DNA of 64,000 bases. Source: JBDSZL01 sp039925145. Lineage in GTDB: Bacteria; Acidobacteriota; Vicinamibacteria; Vicinamibacterales; SCN-69-37. This document shows positions 26,789 through 34,358 of the stretch, one piece after another. Within the stretch, counting starts at the first letter, position 1. Each line of letters opens with the position of its first letter. The notes beneath the pieces were generated by a model, which made no database searches, was not told the DNA's origin, and worked only from the letters and a program-made list of their open reading frames with translations. The translations under genes were made by a program, and so were the position numbers. The stretch spans positions 1 to 64,000 of the forward strand of contig JBDSZL010000065.1 in the NCBI GenBank assembly GCA_039925145.1, in the 5' to 3' direction.

Positions 26789-27363
26789 CCGATCGGCTCG
26801 ATGGCGTAGCGATTCTCTGCTGGGATCACGAGCCGGACGACCCGGTTCCCTTTGACGACGGCGGCGCGCCCGTCGTAGCGATTCATGCCGAACAGGTCGC
26901 CCACCAAACCGGGGCCGCGCCGATACCGATAGTCGAACGCGTACCCATCTGGTGCGGCAGGGCCGTCGAGCACACGACGGCCGTTCAACGCGTCGAGAAC
27001 GACAGTGCGAGCAGTCTCGCCGGGCTCGAGATGCGGCGGCAAATCAACCCGCACTTCCCGGACATCCTGCGTGCGATGGTCGAACAGAAAGAGCGCGGGT
27101 TGTGGAGGATAGCTGTTCGGCGTCGCTGGCTGCAGGTCAGCCTCGAGGCGCCCGGCGCGGACACGGAACGTGACGATGACTTGCCCGGCCGCCGGCTGGT
27201 ACCCACCATCGGCGCGCAGTAGCAGATCGTATGTCGGGGGCGGCGTCGTCCAGCGCGGAATGGCGGATGCGACCAGGAACACGAGCACGACGAGAACAGG
27301 GAGCGCGACGGCCGCCGCGAGAAATGCGCTGCTCCGCCAATCGCGATCGCCGGTTTCGGGCAT
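26764..27363 (-). CDS. Membrane-anchored hypothetical protein (GDYxxLxY-like)
   Basis: 199 residues with one N-terminal membrane helix (AFLAAAVALPVLVVLVFLVAS). The rest is predicted extracytoplasmic beta-rich sequence with RADGGYQPAAGQVIVTFRV and a C-terminal YDGRAAVVKGNRVVRLV, which echoes the GDYxxLxY type of partner proteins that sit next to DUF2157 genes. The gene overlap supports a two-protein membrane unit. Function unknown. Confidence 0.55.
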   Translation of the reverse strand: MPETGDRDWRSSAFLAAAVALPVLVVLVFLVASAIPRWTTPPPTYDLLLRADGGYQPAAGQVIVTFRVRAGRLEADLQPATPNSYPPQPALFLFDHRTQDVREVRVDLPPHLEPGETARTVVLDALNGRRVLDGPAAPDGYAFDYRYRRGPGLVGDLFGMNRYDGRAAVVKGNRVVRLVIPAENRYAIEPIGWLQGEER

Positions 27364-27420
27364 GGGCAGAGTCTATCGAAGAAGCGTCCAGCGCGACCGC
27401 CCGCCATCGCCCGGGCGGGG

Positions 27421-28089
27421 CTACGGACGAATAGTGACTTTGCTCATAACGGGCGGCGTGCGCGGCGCGCTCATGCCCCCATCCGGCCCCATCGTCGTCG
27501 GCGTGTCTGCCATCGCGTCAACGACGTCCATGCCGGCCGTCACCTTCGCGAAGATGACGTAATTCGGTGGCAGGCGATAGTCCTGATGCAGGATGAAGAA
27601 CTGGCTGCCGTTGGTGTTCGGCCCGGCGTTGGCCATCGCAACCAGGCCCCGGCGGTAGCCTCCACGGTACAACGGAGACTCGGAATTGATCTCGTCCGCG
27701 AAGGTGCCACCCCACGCGCTCTCGCCCCCCGTGCCATTGCCAGCCGGGTCGCCGCCCTGAATCATGAAGCCGCGCACGATGCGATGAAACGTCACGCCGT
27801 CGTAGTAGCCATGCTCGGCAAGCAGCCGGAAGTTCTCGACCGCCTTCGGTGCGTCTGCCGCCAGGAACTCGAGCTCGATGGCTCCCTTGTCGGTCTGGAT
27901 GATCGCGTGTGTGCCTCCGGAGCTGACAGCGCCGGCAGGCACCTTGGGGTTGCCCGCTCGCTTGCTGCAGCCGCCCAACCAGAGCAGGCCGAGACACGAG
28001 AAGAGAGCGAGGGTCGAAAGAAGAGAACGGCGGCGCGCAGGATAGATGAACACGGCAGGAGCATAGGCCAGATGGCCGGGCTGCGACAA
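27421..28089 (-). CDS. Lipoprotein cyclophilin-type peptidyl-prolyl isomerase
   Basis: 222 residues. A lipobox LGGC ends a hydrophobic stretch near residue 41, so the mature protein is a lipoprotein in the periplasm. The cyclophilin domain follows with FHRIVRGFMIQGGDP, the active-site NAGPNTNGSQFFI and VIFAKVTAGMDVVDAM. It accelerates proline isomerisation of exported proteins. Eleven bases separate it from the preceding exported protein gene. Confidence 0.92.
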   Translation of the reverse strand: MSQPGHLAYAPAVFIYPARRRSLLSTLALFSCLGLLWLGGCSKRAGNPKVPAGAVSSGGTHAIIQTDKGAIELEFLAADAPKAVENFRLLAEHGYYDGVTFHRIVRGFMIQGGDPAGNGTGGESAWGGTFADEINSESPLYRGGYRRGLVAMANAGPNTNGSQFFILHQDYRLPPNYVIFAKVTAGMDVVDAMADTPTTMGPDGGMSAPRTPPVMSKVTIRP

Positions 28090-28100
28090 TGAGCCCGGTT

Positions 28101-28628
28101 CTACTCGAGCGACGCGATGTGGTCCGTGACGGCTCGCACGCAGTCACCACCACTCCCTGGAACCACGACGATTGCGGTCGACCCCTTCACGATGACGCGT
28201 CGAGCCGGGTTGCCAAGCCGGCTCAGCGAAGCCGGCACGGTCAGCTTCGGATCGGTGAACCGGACAGCAAACACGTCAATCGGCGAGCCCTTGGTCGGCA
28301 CGTACACGGCGCGATACGCTCCGATGACTCCCTCCGAATCCCTGGAGTGCGCCGGGACCTCGGAAAGACGATCGGATCTGTGCAGGGAACCGTCGACCAC
28401 TCTGCGAATGGTCGCGGCGGTTGCATCGGTGCCAATCCATGGATTCTTCGTGACTCCGGGGTATCCGACAAAGCCCGGTCCTGTGGCCAGTCGACAGCCG
28501 CGTGGCAATCTTTGGGGAGGCACTGTGAGCGCCTCGAGCCGGAGCGGGCGTTGCTCTCGCGCCACGACGAAACTCACACTCATCACGCCGGTCGTGACCA
28601 GCATGACGACGCCGCTGAGCCTCCTCAT
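28101..28628 (-). CDS. Exported hypothetical protein
   Basis: 175 residues from the ATG at 28628 (signal-like MRRLSGVVMLVTTGVMSVSFVVA); a frame to 28682 is open but adds a soluble extension before the signal. No family recognised. The C-terminal third (ARRVIVKGSTAIVVVPGSGGDCV) is beta-rich and contains one of only two cysteines. Precedes the cyclophilin gene closely, so likely co-transcribed. Confidence 0.55.
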   Translation of the reverse strand: MRRLSGVVMLVTTGVMSVSFVVAREQRPLRLEALTVPPQRLPRGCRLATGPGFVGYPGVTKNPWIGTDATAATIRRVVDGSLHRSDRLSEVPAHSRDSEGVIGAYRAVYVPTKGSPIDVFAVRFTDPKLTVPASLSRLGNPARRVIVKGSTAIVVVPGSGGDCVRAVTDHIASLE

Positions 28629-28829
28629 GGCGTCATCCGGCCGCCCAGATGTTGCGCGTAGAAATGAAACGCCTCCTCGCAACAGCCGCGATAGTTCACA
28701 TAGACATCGAGTCGCATCGAGACACTCCCTTTAGACGAATCGTCGCATGTCGAGAACCGCGAGACCATCGGTTCACCAAGGCACCTCGCCGGTTTGCAGA
28801 CTGGCGAATAGCAGTGCTAGCGTCGCTGC

Positions 28830-29435
28830 ATGAGTGCTCACGAGATCGTCGCAGTCAATGGAACGAGCCGTCCGGGCAATTACACTTCTCACGCGCTCGC
28901 CGTGACCGTCGACGAGTTGCGCGCCCGAGGTCACGTCGTGCACGTGATCGAGGCCCGCGACTTGACGCTCGCCTTTCCGGGGTTCCCCGCCACTGATGAT
29001 GCCCGGCGGATCCAGGCGGCGATTCGAACGTGCCACGGGGTCGTGCTGGCAACCCCCGAATACCATGGCACGTTCTGCGCCATGACCAAGCTCATCATCG
29101 AGAACCTCGGGTTCCCGTCAGCGCTCGCCGAGAAGCCTGCCGCACTCATCGGCGTCGCTTCGGGCCGGATCGGCGCGATCAAGGCGCTCGAGCATCTCAA
29201 AGGTGTACTCGCCCACGTCGGTGCGTTGGTCGTGCCGGGCAGCATGTCCGTGTCCGGCGTGCAAGCGGCCTTCGATGCCGCGACGGGCGCGTGTATCGAC
29301 CCCAATGCCGAGACGGCGCTGCGTGGGGTCGCAACGTCACTGCTCACGTTCATGCAGAACTACGTGTGCCCGCGCTTCATCCTGGAACAACAGGTGCGCG
29401 ACGCGCTCGTCTCGCCCGCCGTGATGCCGGTCTGA
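28830..29435 (+). CDS. NADPH-dependent FMN reductase (SsuE/ChrR family)
   Basis: 201 residues, flavodoxin-like fold. NGTSRPGNYTSHAL near the start forms the FMN phosphate loop and TPEYHGTFCAMTKLIIENL near residues 71-90 is the family's second FMN motif. Members reduce flavins, quinones or azo dyes; a role supplying FMNH2 to sulfonate monooxygenases is known for SsuE but no such partner is here. Its stop is followed at once by a heptamer array. Confidence 0.9.
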   Translation: MSAHEIVAVNGTSRPGNYTSHALAVTVDELRARGHVVHVIEARDLTLAFPGFPATDDARRIQAAIRTCHGVVLATPEYHGTFCAMTKLIIENLGFPSALAEKPAALIGVASGRIGAIKALEHLKGVLAHVGALVVPGSMSVSGVQAAFDAATGACIDPNAETALRGVATSLLTFMQNYVCPRFILEQQVRDALVSPAVMPV

Positions 29436-29438
29436 GGA

Positions 29439-29494
29439 GGGCTCGGGGCTTGGGGCTGGGGGCTCGGGGCTTGGGGCTTGGGGCTTGGGGCGGG
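29439..29494. repeat. Heptamer array after the FMN reductase stop codon
   Basis: GGGCTCG, GGGCTTG units in tandem, beginning 4 bp after the TGA at 29433-29435. Four or more GGGG runs separated by CTT or CTC make the sense strand capable of G-quadruplex folding. Confidence 0.9.
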
Positions 29495-29522
29495 CGTTGG
29501 CACCAACGACCCGGCGCACCCA

Positions 29523-29645
29523 TCAGCGGATGACCAGCTTCGCCCAGACTGCCCCCCGGCGAACCAGACCCCATGAGCGCGAGTCAAACGCATTTCGGCG
29601 GTTGTCGCCCAATAGAAAGCACTCGTCGTCTCGAGAATGACGCCA
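29523..29645 (-). pseudogene. lepB: 3' fragment of a signal peptidase I gene
   Basis: The minus strand encodes DDECFLLGDNRRNAFDSRSWGLVRRGAV then AKLVIR and a stop. GDNRxNxxDSRxWG is the C-terminal box of type I signal peptidases. Nothing of the catalytic serine or lysine regions lies upstream: after about 29645 the frame reads unrelated sequence. Only some 40 residues of roughly 200-250 remain, so the fragment cannot be active. Confidence 0.75.
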
Positions 29646-29652
29646 TTGATCT

Positions 29653-29922
29653 TTGGCGGGACGGGGCACCCTCGCGCCCTGGGCACCTCCCAAGACGCTC
29701 GTCATGACTGGGCCGTACCAGGTTTCACGCAATCCGATGTACATCGCCGTCCTGCTGGTGCTGTGGGGTTGGGCCGTTGGATTTCGCTCATGGCCGTTGA
29801 GCATCTATGCCCTCGCTGTCATGGTCGCGTTTCACTCGCGTGTCCTGCTCTACGAGGAACCGTGGCTCAGCCGTGCGCATGGTGCAAACTGGCTCCGATA
29901 CAAGGCGCGGGTCCCGCGGTGA
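29653..29922 (+). pseudogene. 3' fragment of an isoprenylcysteine/PEMT-type methyltransferase gene
   Basis: 89 codons encode GTLAPWAPPKTLVMTGPYQ, SRNPMYIAVLLVLWGWAV and EEPWLSRAHGANWLRYKARVPR, the C-terminal half of ICMT/PEMT membrane methyltransferases (GPYxxxRNPMY and E-P motifs for SAM binding). The first membrane helices expected in the family are absent and no good start codon exists (only a TTG at 29653). Its missing 5' end meets the missing 5' end of the lepB fragment at about 29645-29653. Confidence 0.7.
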
Positions 29923-29993
29923 CTGCGATTGAAGGGCAGAACCACCCAAAGGGCTGGGTGATCGTCTGCGGGTGCGCCCGGTCGTCGGGACCG

Positions 29994-30563
29994 ATGGGTC
30001 AGGAACCTCAGCACTCCTTTCTCTACCAGGAACGCATGGGCCTCGTGAAGTGGCAGGAGAATCGAGGCTGTCTGGCCGTGTTCAATGCCTCCATCACGCC
30101 GGGGACCAGAGTCGCGCTCGTGGACCAGCCTCCGTCGACGGAACCGCCCAGCGTCAGGGAAGGCAGTGTCGTCGAGCGCTTGCCGCAGGCGTGTGACGCG
30201 GGGCTGTCATATCCAAACAGCAAGGGTGTTGCCCCGTCCTTCTATGAGGTCGCCACGGCCGACGGCGCGGCGCCATCAGCCGCAATCGTGTTCGCGATTC
30301 TCGATCCACCGGGTCCTCTCGTCGTGCGTGACGGACACGTCGAAGCCGACCTCGATGGAGATGGCGCGAAGGAGTCGTTTCGGGTCTGCAACAGCACTGA
30401 GACCGTACACTTCATGGTTTGGACCGGGTCCCCGGCGCAGGGCCGCCCGCGCTGGCACGGCAACTCCTACGTTGGCTATGACATGGTCCCCTCGTGCACC
30501 GACGAAGACGAGGCCGGGATGGGGGGTCTTGAGAAACAGGGAAGATCGGGGAATGGCCGGTGA
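29994..30563 (+). CDS. Hypothetical protein, probably first cassette gene
   Basis: 189 residues from the ATG at 29994, or 175 from the ATG at 30036. No signal peptide or known domain; a DGHVEADLDGDGAKE segment looks like a calcium-binding or FG-GAP-like loop, and C-rich positions (RGCLAVF, PSCTDEDE) occur. The stop lies 17 bp before the first attC-like site, the position expected for a cassette gene. A longer frame from 29637 overlaps the ICMT fragment. Confidence 0.5.
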   Translation: MGQEPQHSFLYQERMGLVKWQENRGCLAVFNASITPGTRVALVDQPPSTEPPSVREGSVVERLPQACDAGLSYPNSKGVAPSFYEVATADGAAPSAAIVFAILDPPGPLVVRDGHVEADLDGDGAKESFRVCNSTETVHFMVWTGSPAQGRPRWHGNSYVGYDMVPSCTDEDEAGMGGLEKQGRSGNGR

Positions 30564-30579
30564 CTTCAGATGAACGGCC

Positions 30580-30652
30580 GGGTAACCTCCGCCTTGCAGG
30601 CGGCGACGGCCGATAAAATCATAGGCGCCGCGCTTGAAACCGCGCGTTGAAC
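30580..30652 (+). repeat. attC site 1 (degenerate)
   Basis: Left core GGGTAAC at 30580-30586, inner box CTTGCAGGCGGCG, partner CGCCGCGCTTGAA, right core GTTGAAC at 30646-30652. The left core departs from RYYYAAC at two positions, so recombination efficiency may be low. Confidence 0.65.
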
Positions 30653-30684
30653 GGACGACAGGTGCGCAGAGAGGGGACGAGAGA

Positions 30685-31191
30685 TTGCCGACGAGAATCG
30701 GTGCGCTGCCCACGAAGATTGAGCGCCTCGGGGTGGGTGACGGTGAACGCCTGCGCGCGATACGCCTTCGTGCACTCCGCGAGGCGCCGGATGCCTTCGG
30801 TACCACCCTGGAGGAAGCAACGGCCCAACCTTCCGAAGACTGGGAATGCCAACTCGATCAGCTTGCCACCTTCGTTGCGGTCGCAAGCGGCGACGATCTA
30901 GGACTCGTGCGTGGCTCGGCCGACGATCAAGTCCCGGATGCCGGCTACTTGATCTCGATGTGGGTGGCGCCCGAAGCGCGACGCCACGGCATCGGCTCAG
31001 TCTTGGTTGACGCCGTCGTGAACTGGGCTCGGACCCAAGGAATGAAGCGCTTGCTACTGGATGTCGGAGAGACCAACAAGCCTGCGATCGCCCTCTATAG
31101 CGCTCAAGGTTTCGTCCCCAGCGGCGAAGTCGGCACCCTGCCACCCCCTCGGGACCACGTTTGCGAGATCCAGCTAGTCCTGGAGCTCTGA
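30685..31191 (+). CDS. GNAT-family N-acetyltransferase (cassette gene)
   Basis: 168 residues if started at the TTG at 30685 after a purine-rich GAGGGGACGAGAG; the frame is open from 30634, inside the attC. GNAT motifs are clear: ISMWVAPEARRHGIGSVLVDAVVNWA (motif A with R/Q-x-x-G-x-G/A as RRHGIG) and TNKPAIALYSAQGF (motif B). Family members transfer an acetyl group from acetyl-CoA to amines, including antibiotics or ribosomal proteins; the target is unknown. It is the cassette after attC 1. Confidence 0.85.
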   Translation: MPTRIGALPTKIERLGVGDGERLRAIRLRALREAPDAFGTTLEEATAQPSEDWECQLDQLATFVAVASGDDLGLVRGSADDQVPDAGYLISMWVAPEARRHGIGSVLVDAVVNWARTQGMKRLLLDVGETNKPAIALYSAQGFVPSGEVGTLPPPRDHVCEIQLVLEL

Positions 31192-31382
31192 ATTATTCGG
31201 CTGCAGCCGTTGTCTTTTTTTGAGGGCCGTCCATACCCCTGCTGCGGTCGGCGACTGGCAGATCGACGCTGAGTTCGCCGCCCGGCTGGGCGGCACATTG
31301 TTTAAAAGGTCAGGCCGGAAGATCGAGCCGCCGTTCACGCGCTCATGCAGCGAGTGGGAGTGGCCCTGTAGCGCGGTCGCCT
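31192..31382. other. Non-coding cassette remainder with a decayed attC left half
   Basis: GAATTATTCGGCTGCAGCCG at the GNAT stop resembles the left half of the attC sites seen further on (compare CAGCGGCTGCAGCCG at site 7) but its core has mutated. No ORF with coding character was seen up to attC 2. Confidence 0.45.
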
Positions 31383-31461
31383 ACGCAACATAGAGGCCGA
31401 GGCGCGCACCTGTCCGTAGGATCAAGCGTCGAGCGTGCGCGGCTCATTTGGCCCGTTAGCC
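31383..31461 (+). repeat. attC site 2
   Basis: ACGCAAC at 31383-31389 as an imperfect left core, GGCCGAGGCGCGCAC pairing with GTGCGCGGCTC, right core GTTAGCC at 31455-31461. The start of the next cassette (TTAGCC) is certain; the left core is degenerate. Confidence 0.65.
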
Positions 31462-31492
31462 GCGCTCGCTGATCGAACCACCAGAGGGCAAC

Positions 31493-32203
31493 ATGCTGCC
31501 GGACATGGATTCAGACCTTCGCCAACGGATGCTCGCCTACTACGACGAGCGGGCTCCAGAATACGAGGAGGCCTACACGCTGGGGACGGGGACTTCCTCT
31601 ATACCTGACCCAGAGGTGTTCAAGACAGAGGCTCGGGTGCTGGCTGGCATCGTTGGTCGGACAGCACATGGCCGCATCATGGACCTTGCGTGCGGCACGG
31701 CATACTGGCTACCTCACTACGTGCCGAACTGTTCCCGTATCACCTTGTTCGACCAGTCGCCGAGGATGTTGACCGAGGCCCGAGCGAAAGCAGACCGACT
31801 CGGGATCGTCGACCGATGCACCTTCGTGACGGGCGACTTCTTTGAGCACCACTTCGAGGAGAATGCCTACGACACCGCGCTGGTCGGCTTGTTTCTCAGC
31901 CATCTCACCGAGGCTCAAGAGCGTCTCCTGTTCGATGCGCTCCGGACGATGCTTGATTCGGCCGGCCGATTTCTCGTGCTTGATTCGGCGTGGAGTCCCG
32001 AGCGGTCGAAGGTCAACGTCAAGGTGGAACGTCAGCCCCGGCGATTGAATGACGGAACGACCTTTGAGATCTACAAACGCTACTGCGATCGGGACGACAT
32101 CGCACGCTGGGCACAGCATTACGGCGTTACGCTGAGTATCGAACACTTCGGGCCGGGTTTTTATGCCGTCTCCGGAACGTTCGAGCGAGAATCAGGCGCC
32201 TAA
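31493..32203 (+). CDS. SAM-dependent class I methyltransferase (cassette gene)
   Basis: 236 residues. Motif I IMDLACGTAYWLPHY near residues 63-77 and acidic motif II TLFDQSPRML give the SAM site; ALVGLFLSHLTEAQ matches motif IV and LVLDSAW the later strand. Start ATG at 31493 follows GAGGGCAAC. The TAA stop is part of the next attC left core, typical for cassettes. Small-molecule or protein target unknown; methyltransferases are common cassette cargo. Confidence 0.85.
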   Translation: MLPDMDSDLRQRMLAYYDERAPEYEEAYTLGTGTSSIPDPEVFKTEARVLAGIVGRTAHGRIMDLACGTAYWLPHYVPNCSRITLFDQSPRMLTEARAKADRLGIVDRCTFVTGDFFEHHFEENAYDTALVGLFLSHLTEAQERLLFDALRTMLDSAGRFLVLDSAWSPERSKVNVKVERQPRRLNDGTTFEIYKRYCDRDDIARWAQHYGVTLSIEHFGPGFYAVSGTFERESGA

Positions 32204-32235
32204 CATGGCGTTGCCACCGCGGCGGGCGCTTACGG
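32198..32235 (+). repeat. attC site 3 (shortened)
   Basis: Left core GCCTAAC at 32198-32204, then ATGGCGTTGCC and a GC-rich stem, ending in CTTACGG at 32229-32235 as a poor match to the right core. Only 38 bp long; probably reduced by deletion. Confidence 0.5.
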
Positions 32236-32281
32236 CCTTCAAACATTTCCGCAACAGTGGCACCTCGCGCTGAACGAAGCC

Positions 32282-32479
32282 TTGCGCATTCGTCGGGCCA
32301 ACCGTGCACGCCCGGCAATGACGAGCGCGCTTTCCGAGATCATCCTCGACCTTCGAATCCGACGCGCCGCGGAGGGCGGTTCGCCGTACCGGACTCCGGT
32401 AGCGCGACGCCGAGACGTGTTGGGGTTCGCCGAGATGGTGATCGACAATGCCAAGAGCCGGTTCGGGTCGCATTCATGA
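32282..32479 (+). CDS. Small ORF, possible gene remnant (cassette)
   Basis: 65 codons from a TTG (the frame is open back to 32204 without an ATG). The sequence MTSALSEIILDLRIRRAAE then VLGFAEMVIDNAKSRFGSHS has plausible amphipathic helices but matches no family I know. It lies between the shortened attC 3 and the broken toxin-antitoxin pair. Either a small cassette gene or the 3' end of one that lost its start. Confidence 0.3.
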   Translation: MRIRRANRARPAMTSALSEIILDLRIRRAAEGGSPYRTPVARRRDVLGFAEMVIDNAKSRFGSHS

Positions 32480-32539
32480 CTGGACCATGCCTACGGCGAG
32501 CAGATTGCCGCCTCGGGCAACTCGTGGCAGGATCTGCCC

Positions 32540-32764
32540 ATGGCTCCGGAAGTGATGGCCGCACTCTTGAAACTCCCCGCCAACGAACGCGTGGATCTGG
32601 CGTTGGCCCTGTGGGAGAGTCTCGACCAGCCGGACCAAGAGGCGGCGCTCGAACTGACCCCTGAACAGGCTGATGAGTTCGACCGGCGCCTCGCCGAACA
32701 CCAGGCCGACCCGTCGACGGCAATTCCCTGGGAAGAAGTCCGAAAGAAGCTTAGCGGCGATCGA
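32540..32764 (+). pseudogene. Addiction-module antitoxin (TIGR02574-like) lacking its stop
   Basis: The first 75 codons read as a complete antitoxin of the putative addiction-module component family: MAALLKLPANERVDLALALWESL, then EQADEFDRRLAEHQADPSTA and IPWEEVRKKL. Members of this family end at about this length. Here the frame runs on to 32986 through the toxin gene, adding some 73 unrelated residues. At 32764-32767 the sequence is ATCA; ATGA at this place would provide the antitoxin TGA stop and the toxin ATG start together. I therefore read it as a point-mutated pair. Confidence 0.7.
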
Positions 32765-33060
32765 TCAATCGACCGGTCGTCTTCCGCCCTCAAGCGGAGC
32801 GGGAATTGCTCGATGCCGAACGGTGGTACGAAGACCGCAAACCCGGGCTCGGTCGCGACTTTCGTCGGGCGCTCGACGAGGTTCTGGCCAGAGTGGCGGT
32901 GCTTCCTCTCAGCTTTCCGAAGGTTCATGGCGACAAGCATCGCGCTCTGGTGCCGCGATTTCCCTACGGGCTGTACTTCGCCCTAGTTCGCGATCAGGTA
33001 GTCGTCGTAGGCGTCGCGCACGGACACCGGGATCCCACCGTGTGGACGTCGAAGCGTTGA
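32764..33060 (+). pseudogene. ParE/RelE-type toxin lacking its start codon
   Basis: 98 codons: RPVVFRPQAERELLDAERWY, then GRDFRRALDEVLARVAVLP, RFPYGLYFALV and VVGVAHGHRDP, the complete fold of ParE/RelE ribonuclease-like or gyrase toxins (ERELLDAxxWYE is a common N-terminus). The frame opens after a TAG at 32752-32754 and contains no ATG or GTG before residue 15; the first possible start (TTG at 32806) would remove the first strand. The codon at 32764 is ATC where ATG is expected. Either silent or translated weakly from ATC. Confidence 0.7.
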
Positions 33061-33061
33061 G

Positions 33062-33134
33062 GTCGAACTTGCGTTGTACCAGACGGCCGCTGGTGGAATC
33101 ATGCGCCGCCGCTGGTGAACGCCGGGCGTTAGAC
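33062..33134 (+). repeat. attC site 4
   Basis: Left core GTCGAAC at 33062-33068 (one mismatch), right core GTTAGAC at 33128-33134. The interior (TTGCGTTGTACCAGACGG ... CCGCTGGTGAACGC) is very close to attC 8, so both belong to one subfamily. Confidence 0.8.
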
Positions 33135-33187
33135 CTCAGAATCAACGTGGGCCTTGATTCGAAAGTCCTTTGGAGTAACCTGTCGTC

Positions 33188-33376
33188 ATGACACCGGTTG
33201 TTGAGAAGCTCGTGGCCGAAGTTGAAGGCCTGCCGGAAGCGCAGCGCCAGGAAGTCCTCGTTGCGCTGCTCAAGCGCGCGCAGACCGAGCCCCACGACTT
33301 GCCCGCCGAGGCGGACTTGGTCGCGACGGCCGACGCCATCTTTCAAGAACTGGATCGGCGCGAGCAGCCCAAGTGA
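33188..33376 (+). CDS. Small antitoxin-like protein (cassette)
   Basis: 62 residues, helical and acidic: VVEKLVAEVEGLPEAQRQEVLVALL then ATADAIFQELDRRE. Its stop overlaps the GTG start of the MazF-like gene by 4 bp (GTGA), the usual arrangement of a toxin-antitoxin pair with the antitoxin first. A GAGTAACC stretch upstream is a weak ribosome binding site. Family not identified; the role follows from size, composition and neighbour. Confidence 0.7.
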   Translation: MTPVVEKLVAEVEGLPEAQRQEVLVALLKRAQTEPHDLPAEADLVATADAIFQELDRREQPK

Positions 33377-33702
33377 TTCAACCGCAGCGCGGCGAGGTCT
33401 GGCTTGTCGACCTCGGTATGGCCGCGAAAGTCCGTCCCGCCCTTATTTTCAGTATTCCCGCCCAGGACGAAGATCGGGCGCTCGCCACACTCGTGCCGCA
33501 CACCACGAGCGTCCGAGGCACTCGATTCGAGGCGGCCGTTTCGGTCGGGTTCTTGAAGTCCGGCGCGTTCGACGCGCAAAACCTCATCACCATTCCGCAC
33601 GCGAAGCTGCTTCGGTTGCTGGGCAGGCTCAATGCGCCACCATTTGAGCGAGTCGAGGCGGTAGTGCGGTTGTGGTTGGGCCTTTCCGCTCCTGAGGTCT
33701 AA
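33373..33702 (+). CDS. MazF/PemK-like toxin (cassette gene)
   Basis: 109 residues starting at GTG. QRGEVWLVDLGMAAKVRPALIFS is the PemK/MazF N-terminal signature (RGEVWLVDL..K.RPALI), followed by THE core ATLVPHTTSVRGTRF and AQNLITIPHAKLLRLLGRL near the C-terminus. Such proteins are sequence-specific endoribonucleases held in check by the antitoxin. The stop codon lies in the left core of attC 5. Intact reading frame, so this pair is likely active. Confidence 0.85.
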   Translation: MIQPQRGEVWLVDLGMAAKVRPALIFSIPAQDEDRALATLVPHTTSVRGTRFEAAVSVGFLKSGAFDAQNLITIPHAKLLRLLGRLNAPPFERVEAVVRLWLGLSAPEV

Positions 33703-33775
33703 CATGCGCTGCAGCCGACGGGCGCGTGTCAGTGATCATCACGGTAGCGCCCGCGGCTGAGCGCTCCCGTTAGAC
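33697..33775 (+). repeat. attC site 5
   Basis: Left core GTCTAAC (33697-33703) and right core GTTAGAC (33769-33775) are perfect complements; inner boxes GCTGCAGCCGACGGGCGC and GCGCCCGCGGCTGAGC pair. 79 bp, near-ideal attC. Confidence 0.9.
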
Positions 33776-33893
33776 GGCCGGACGAGCAACGAGAGTGCGC
33801 GATGAGAACACGGGCAAGTACCTCGGGGGAACGTGCTACGGGAAGCGTTGACGCTCGGGCGTACACAGGCCATACTCCCGCCGTGGAGGTCTC

Positions 33894-34358
33894 GTGAGAC
33901 TCGCGGCGGCACTCGCCTCATCGTTGCTTCTCACACCACTCCCCCTGGCGGACCATCACCATGTCGTATCCGTCGACGCGACGGCCTTCGCCAACGTGAG
34001 GACGTTCTCGATGCGAGAGGGCCGCGCGACAACGGCCCGGCCCGAACTCAACAATCGATTGATCTTCGGCAAGATTGAGGACGCCATCCGGACTCAGCTG
34101 GCCATGAGAGGCCTGAAGGAATCGTCCAACGACCCGGACGTGTTCGTCAGTTTCGTCGTCGGCGAAGACCGGCCCAACGGTCCTTCTGTCATCTTCAACC
34201 AGGGCACGCTGGTGATCGACGTCACGGCGAGAGACAGCAACAAGCTGATCTGGCAGGGCGTCTACACGGACGAGAAGAGCAGCCCGGCGAAGCACGCTGA
34301 GAAGCTGACGAGCGACGTCAAGACACTGCTTTCTGAGTTTCCACCGAAGAAGAAATGA
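33894..34358 (+). CDS. DUF4136-domain exported protein A (cassette)
   Basis: 154 residues from a GTG preceded by GGAGGTCTC. A short signal peptide (LAAALASSLLLTPLPLA) leads into a DUF4136-type domain: DATAFANVRTFSMREGRA, KIEDAIRTQLAMRGL, DVFVSFVVGEDR and GTLVIDVTARDSNKLIWQGVYTDE. These periplasmic or lipoprotein-like domains have no fixed function. It shares a cassette with a paralogue whose ATG overlaps its stop by 4 bp. Confidence 0.8.
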   Translation: MRLAAALASSLLLTPLPLADHHHVVSVDATAFANVRTFSMREGRATTARPELNNRLIFGKIEDAIRTQLAMRGLKESSNDPDVFVSFVVGEDRPNGPSVIFNQGTLVIDVTARDSNKLIWQGVYTDEKSSPAKHAEKLTSDVKTLLSEFPPKKK

